Below are positions 5,146 through 7,165 of a stretch of DNA of 7,165 bases, in pieces. Below the pieces are notes generated by a model. It was not told the DNA's origin and searched no databases. It saw only the letters and a program-made list of their open reading frames with translations. The position numbers and the translations under genes are program-made. Origin of the DNA: Eubacteriales Family XIII. Incertae Sedis bacterium (GTDB lineage Bacteria > Bacillota > Clostridia > Peptostreptococcales > Anaerovoracaceae); contig JAITKU010000234.1 of the NCBI GenBank assembly GCA_031278255.1, positions 1 through 7,165 of the forward strand. The letters run 5' to 3'. The stretch's first letter is position 1. The number at the start of each line of letters is the position of its first letter.

Positions 5146-5879
5146 CAAAGGTCCTCTGTCAGTGTTTCTTTCAGGATCGCAAGCTGCGACGGAATGCTCG
5201 CATCCACAATGCCCGTATCCGTTTCGAGCATAATGCTGTCATCCTCCTTGACGAGAACGGTGTTCAGCCCCTGCACGAAATGCTTGATCTTCTTCGTTAT
5301 ATTCCTGTCGAGATGCAGCTCCAGGGTATGCTGAAATTCCGAGAGATAGAGGCGGATCACGCCCTCGTTCTCCCGGACGATCTCCGCGAGCATCTTGGAA
5401 ACGGCGCTCGGATCCACGCGGCATTGCCGGCGCAATATCTTCTCCGCCGCTTCCACGGCGATCAGGATCAGGTCCCTTTCTTCCCTGTGTATCGCTTCGA
5501 GCCGTTCCCGGCGGATACATTCCGCCAAGGCTTCCAGTTCGTTCATATAGTCCTCGGTCGCAGCCGAGACGATCCGGCGGCCCTCCTCGGCGCCGCGCGC
5601 GTATCCGGCCTCAAAGCCCGCCGTCTCCGCGTCCCGCCTGATCTGTTCCGCCTGCTTCTCGGCCTCGCGGCCGATACGCGCGGCGTTCTCCCCGGCCGCG
5701 CGGAGGAGTTCCTTGGCTTTTTCGGCCGCCTCGTCGAGCATCGTCCGAACGGCGTCCGCGGCCTCGTCGCGCATCGAGGAAACGCCCTTTTCACCCGCGG
5801 AGGATTTCAGGGCCGCAAGCACCTCGGGCGGAACCTCATACTGCCGGTCCCGCTTGACCACCTTTGCGCTGTTAGACAA
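5145..5879 (-). CDS. fliH: Flagellar assembly protein FliH (FliI regulator), TTG start
   Basis: FliH forms a dimer that binds FliI, holds it inactive in the cytoplasm and links the ATPase ring to the C-ring, like the peripheral stalk (b/delta) of ATP synthases. The product has 244 aa. It opens with SNSAKVVKRDRQYEVPPE, similar to other FliH N-termini. A long Ala/Glu/Arg-rich helix spans about 36-130 and carries the GxxxG series G88, G92, G96, G100 (GFEAGYARGAEEG), a known hallmark of FliH/YscL. The conserved C-terminal domain (about 140-244) ends with LETDTGIVDASIPSQLAILKE, matching the family's ETxxGxVDASIxxQL. No ATG is available near the N-terminus. TTG at 5879 fits the family N-terminus and has AAAGGA 8 nt upstream. 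A GTG at codon 7 is a less likely alternative. It overlaps fliG by 8 nt and fliI by 1 nt. Confidence 0.93.
   Translation of the reverse strand: MSNSAKVVKRDRQYEVPPEVLAALKSSAGEKGVSSMRDEAADAVRTMLDEAAEKAKELLRAAGENAARIGREAEKQAEQIRRDAETAGFEAGYARGAEEGRRIVSAATEDYMNELEALAECIRRERLEAIHREERDLILIAVEAAEKILRRQCRVDPSAVSKMLAEIVRENEGVIRLYLSEFQHTLELHLDRNITKKIKHFVQGLNTVLVKEDDSIMLETDTGIVDASIPSQLAILKETLTEDL
5152..5157 (-). promoter_or_regulatory. Shine-Dalgarno sequence that decides the fliI start
   Basis: The minus strand reads AGAGGA inside the last codons of fliH. It is 6 nt from the ATG at 5145 but only 3 nt from the in-frame TTG at 5148, so the ATG is preferred. Confidence 0.65.
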
Positions 5880-6873
5880 TCATATCATCCTTTCCGCCCT
5901 TGCTGATGACGATCTCGCCCTCCTCTTCCAGGCGTCTGATGATGGAAACGATCTTCTGCTGGGCCTCGTCCACGTCGCGCATCCGGATGTTGTGCAGGTA
6001 TTCCATCTCGCTTTCCACGGTTTCCCGCATACGCTGCGACATGTTCTCGAAGATGACGCGCATGACATTCTCGTTGGAACCCTTGAGCGCGATCGCCATC
6101 TCCTTGGTCTCGACCTCGCGCAGGAAGCGCTGTATGTGCATGCCGTCGAGCGTTATGATATCCTCGAACACGAACATCTTCTTGCGTATCTCGTCCGCCA
6201 GCTTGGCGTCGGTCTTGGACAGCTCGTCGAATATGTATTTCTCCGTGGCGCGGTCCACGCTGTTCATGATCTCGGCGATGTAATTGATGCCGCCCACCTC
6301 GAGCAGGTCCACGGACACAACGGATTCAAATTTCTTTTCCAGTATGTTCTCCACCTGCCTGATGATCTCGGGAGAGGTCCTGTCCATGCGCGCGATGCGC
6401 TCCACGACCTCAACGCGGATCGACTTGGGCAGTTCGGAGATGATGGCGGAGGCTTGGTCCGCCCGCGCGTAGGAGAGGATCAGCGCGATCGTCTGCGGGT
6501 GTTCGCCGACGATCATGTTCATCAGATTCTTGTAATCCGCCTTGCGTATAAACTCAAAAGCCTTGGTTTTCAAGGTCTTTGTCACTTTTTCGAGGAGGAT
6601 GGAACCCTGCTGCGCGCCAAAGGCTTTCTCGAGTACGCTCTTGGCGTAAAGTACGCCGCCCTCGAGGTAGACCTTCTGCGCGATGCAGAGTTGGTAGAAC
6701 TCATCCAGCACCTCGGCCGCCTCATCCGGCGATACGGAGTCCTGCCGCGCGATCTCGTAGGTGATCTTCTCGACATCCTCCTCGTTCATGTTCTTGTAGA
6801 CGCCGGCGGCCACGTCGCTGCCGAGCGCGATAACCACCTGCGCCGCCTTTTGTTTTGAAGTCAAACCCGCCAT
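5872..6873 (-). CDS. fliG: Flagellar motor switch protein FliG
   Basis: FliG sits on the cytoplasmic face of the MS ring, is held by the FliF tail, and generates torque with the stator through charged residues of its C-terminal domain. The 333-aa product has the normal length. The N-domain (1-100) begins LTSKQKAAQVVIALG and binds FliF. The middle domain holds the conserved EHPQTIALIL motif (124-133), which contacts FliM. A Gly-Gly hinge is at 194-195. The C-domain carries MFVFEDI (233-239) and the charged torque helix around 268-293. It ends with DEAQQKIVSIIRRLEEEGEI, close to Firmicute FliG, then KGGKDDMIV. ATG at 6873 follows fliF by 7 nt; GGAGGAGGG within the last fliF codons is its SD, at a slightly long spacing of 11-13 nt. 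The 3' end overlaps the fliH start by 8 nt, which points to coupling. Confidence 0.97.
   Translation of the reverse strand: MAGLTSKQKAAQVVIALGSDVAAGVYKNMNEEDVEKITYEIARQDSVSPDEAAEVLDEFYQLCIAQKVYLEGGVLYAKSVLEKAFGAQQGSILLEKVTKTLKTKAFEFIRKADYKNLMNMIVGEHPQTIALILSYARADQASAIISELPKSIRVEVVERIARMDRTSPEIIRQVENILEKKFESVVSVDLLEVGGINYIAEIMNSVDRATEKYIFDELSKTDAKLADEIRKKMFVFEDIITLDGMHIQRFLREVETKEMAIALKGSNENVMRVIFENMSQRMRETVESEMEYLHNIRMRDVDEAQQKIVSIIRRLEEEGEIVISKGGKDDMIV
5887..5893 (-). promoter_or_regulatory. Shine-Dalgarno sequence supporting the TTG start of fliH
   Basis: The minus strand reads AAAGGAT within the final codons of fliG. The GGA ends 8 nt before the TTG at 5879. The only nearby ATG (5883) is in the fliG frame and runs into the fliG stop, so it cannot start fliH. 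Confidence 0.65.
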
Positions 6874-6880
6874 ATCGGAC

Positions 6881-7165
6881 TCATCCCTCCTCCGACCGCA
6901 ACAGGGTCTTGATCATCTGGGCCGTGATCTCCGGATTCTGCTTTGCGAACTCCTGTATTTCCTCGCGCCTCTTATCCCGCATCGGCGTGATGGGGCCGAT
7001 CTCCGCGTCGGCCTGCGGGATCGGGCGTCCCTCCTCGTCGTATTCGACCATCGCGGCGGCCTCCGCCGCCGCAGCCGCAGCCGCCTCCGCTTCCGCGGCG
7101 GCGACGGCCTCCGCCGCCTTTTTCCGCCTGCGCATGAGCAGGAGCAGGATGATGAGGGCCGCCAA
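6881..7165 (-). CDS. fliF: Flagellar MS-ring protein FliF, C-terminal end (cut by the right window edge)
   Basis: About 95 C-terminal residues of the MS-ring scaffold; the ring-building and periplasmic domains lie beyond position 7165. The fragment enters in the second transmembrane helix (LAALIILLLL), followed by the positive cluster MRRRKK that marks the cytoplasmic side. Next is an Ala/Glu-rich stretch of about 25 residues including seven consecutive Ala, and then VEYDEEGRPIP. The final helix pair (MRDKRREEIQEFAKQNPE and ITAQMIKTLLRSEEG) is the FliG-binding tail; the pattern 'xxxFAxxNPExxAxxIKxWL' is typical of FliF C-termini. The residue at the window edge is encoded by TTG and is an internal Leu, not a start. 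Identity is supported by the tail and by fliG following 7 nt later. Confidence 0.92.
   Translation of the reverse strand: MAALIILLLLMRRRKKAAEAVAAAEAEAAAAAAAEAAAMVEYDEEGRPIPQADAEIGPITPMRDKRREEIQEFAKQNPEITAQMIKTLLRSEEG

Noticed and set aside
5146..5148. TTG at 5148 as the start of fliI
   Set aside because: Only 3 nt from the SD, while the ATG one codon later has a 6-nt spacing and overlaps the fliH stop as TGATG.
5713..6858. 381-codon open frame on the plus strand opposite fliG and the start of fliH
   Set aside because: Its His/Leu/Asp-rich composition mirrors the codon bias of fliG read backwards. FliG is intact on the other strand with all family motifs.

Overview
The window is one continuous stretch of a flagellar (fla/che-type) operon, read entirely on the minus strand. 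In transcription order, from high to low coordinates, it holds: the C-terminal end of fliF, then fliG, fliH, fliI, fliJ, fliK, flgD, a small conserved flagellar-operon gene of the TIGR02530 type, and the N-terminal part of flgE, cut by the left edge. This order, especially the TIGR02530 gene between flgD and flgE, is typical of Firmicutes (Clostridia/Bacilli), though the same gene is also known from a few other phyla. The DNA is GC-rich, so a high-GC member of the Clostridia is my best guess. No 16S or other phylogenetic marker is present, so genus cannot be named.

Region 5145-7165 carries the membrane and export base: FliF (MS ring), FliG (rotor/switch, bound by the FliF tail) and FliH (ATPase regulator). 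These genes are packed tightly: 7 nt between fliF and fliG, an 8-nt overlap fliG/fliH, and a TGATG stop/start overlap fliH/fliI, which suggests translational coupling. Region 3310-5145 carries FliI (export ATPase) and FliJ (export stalk/chaperone escort). Region 1032-3116 carries FliK (hook-length control) and FlgD (hook cap). Region 1-1004 carries the uncharacterised flagellar operon protein and FlgE (hook). Together they cover assembly from the basal ring through the export ATPase complex to hook polymerisation and its length control.

The three longer gaps are fliI-fliJ (72 nt), fliJ-fliK (193 nt) and TIGR02530-flgE (174 nt). Each contains a perfect hairpin stem of 8 bp or more. None has the following U-run of an intrinsic terminator in the operon direction. 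The fliJ-fliK gap is the most structured: an 11-bp plus 6-bp hairpin, then several shorter and partly mutually exclusive stems, ending in a near-perfect Shine-Dalgarno sequence for fliK. No ylxF-like gene sits between fliJ and fliK, where B. subtilis has one.

The plus strand carries several long open frames (up to about 400 codons), but they are antisense shadows of GC-rich minus-strand genes. I found no tRNA, rRNA, mobile element, CRISPR array or convincing promoter. I see no wholly new system. The items most worth a second look are the structured intercistronic RNAs, an internal duplication in FlgD, and the still uncharacterised TIGR02530 protein.
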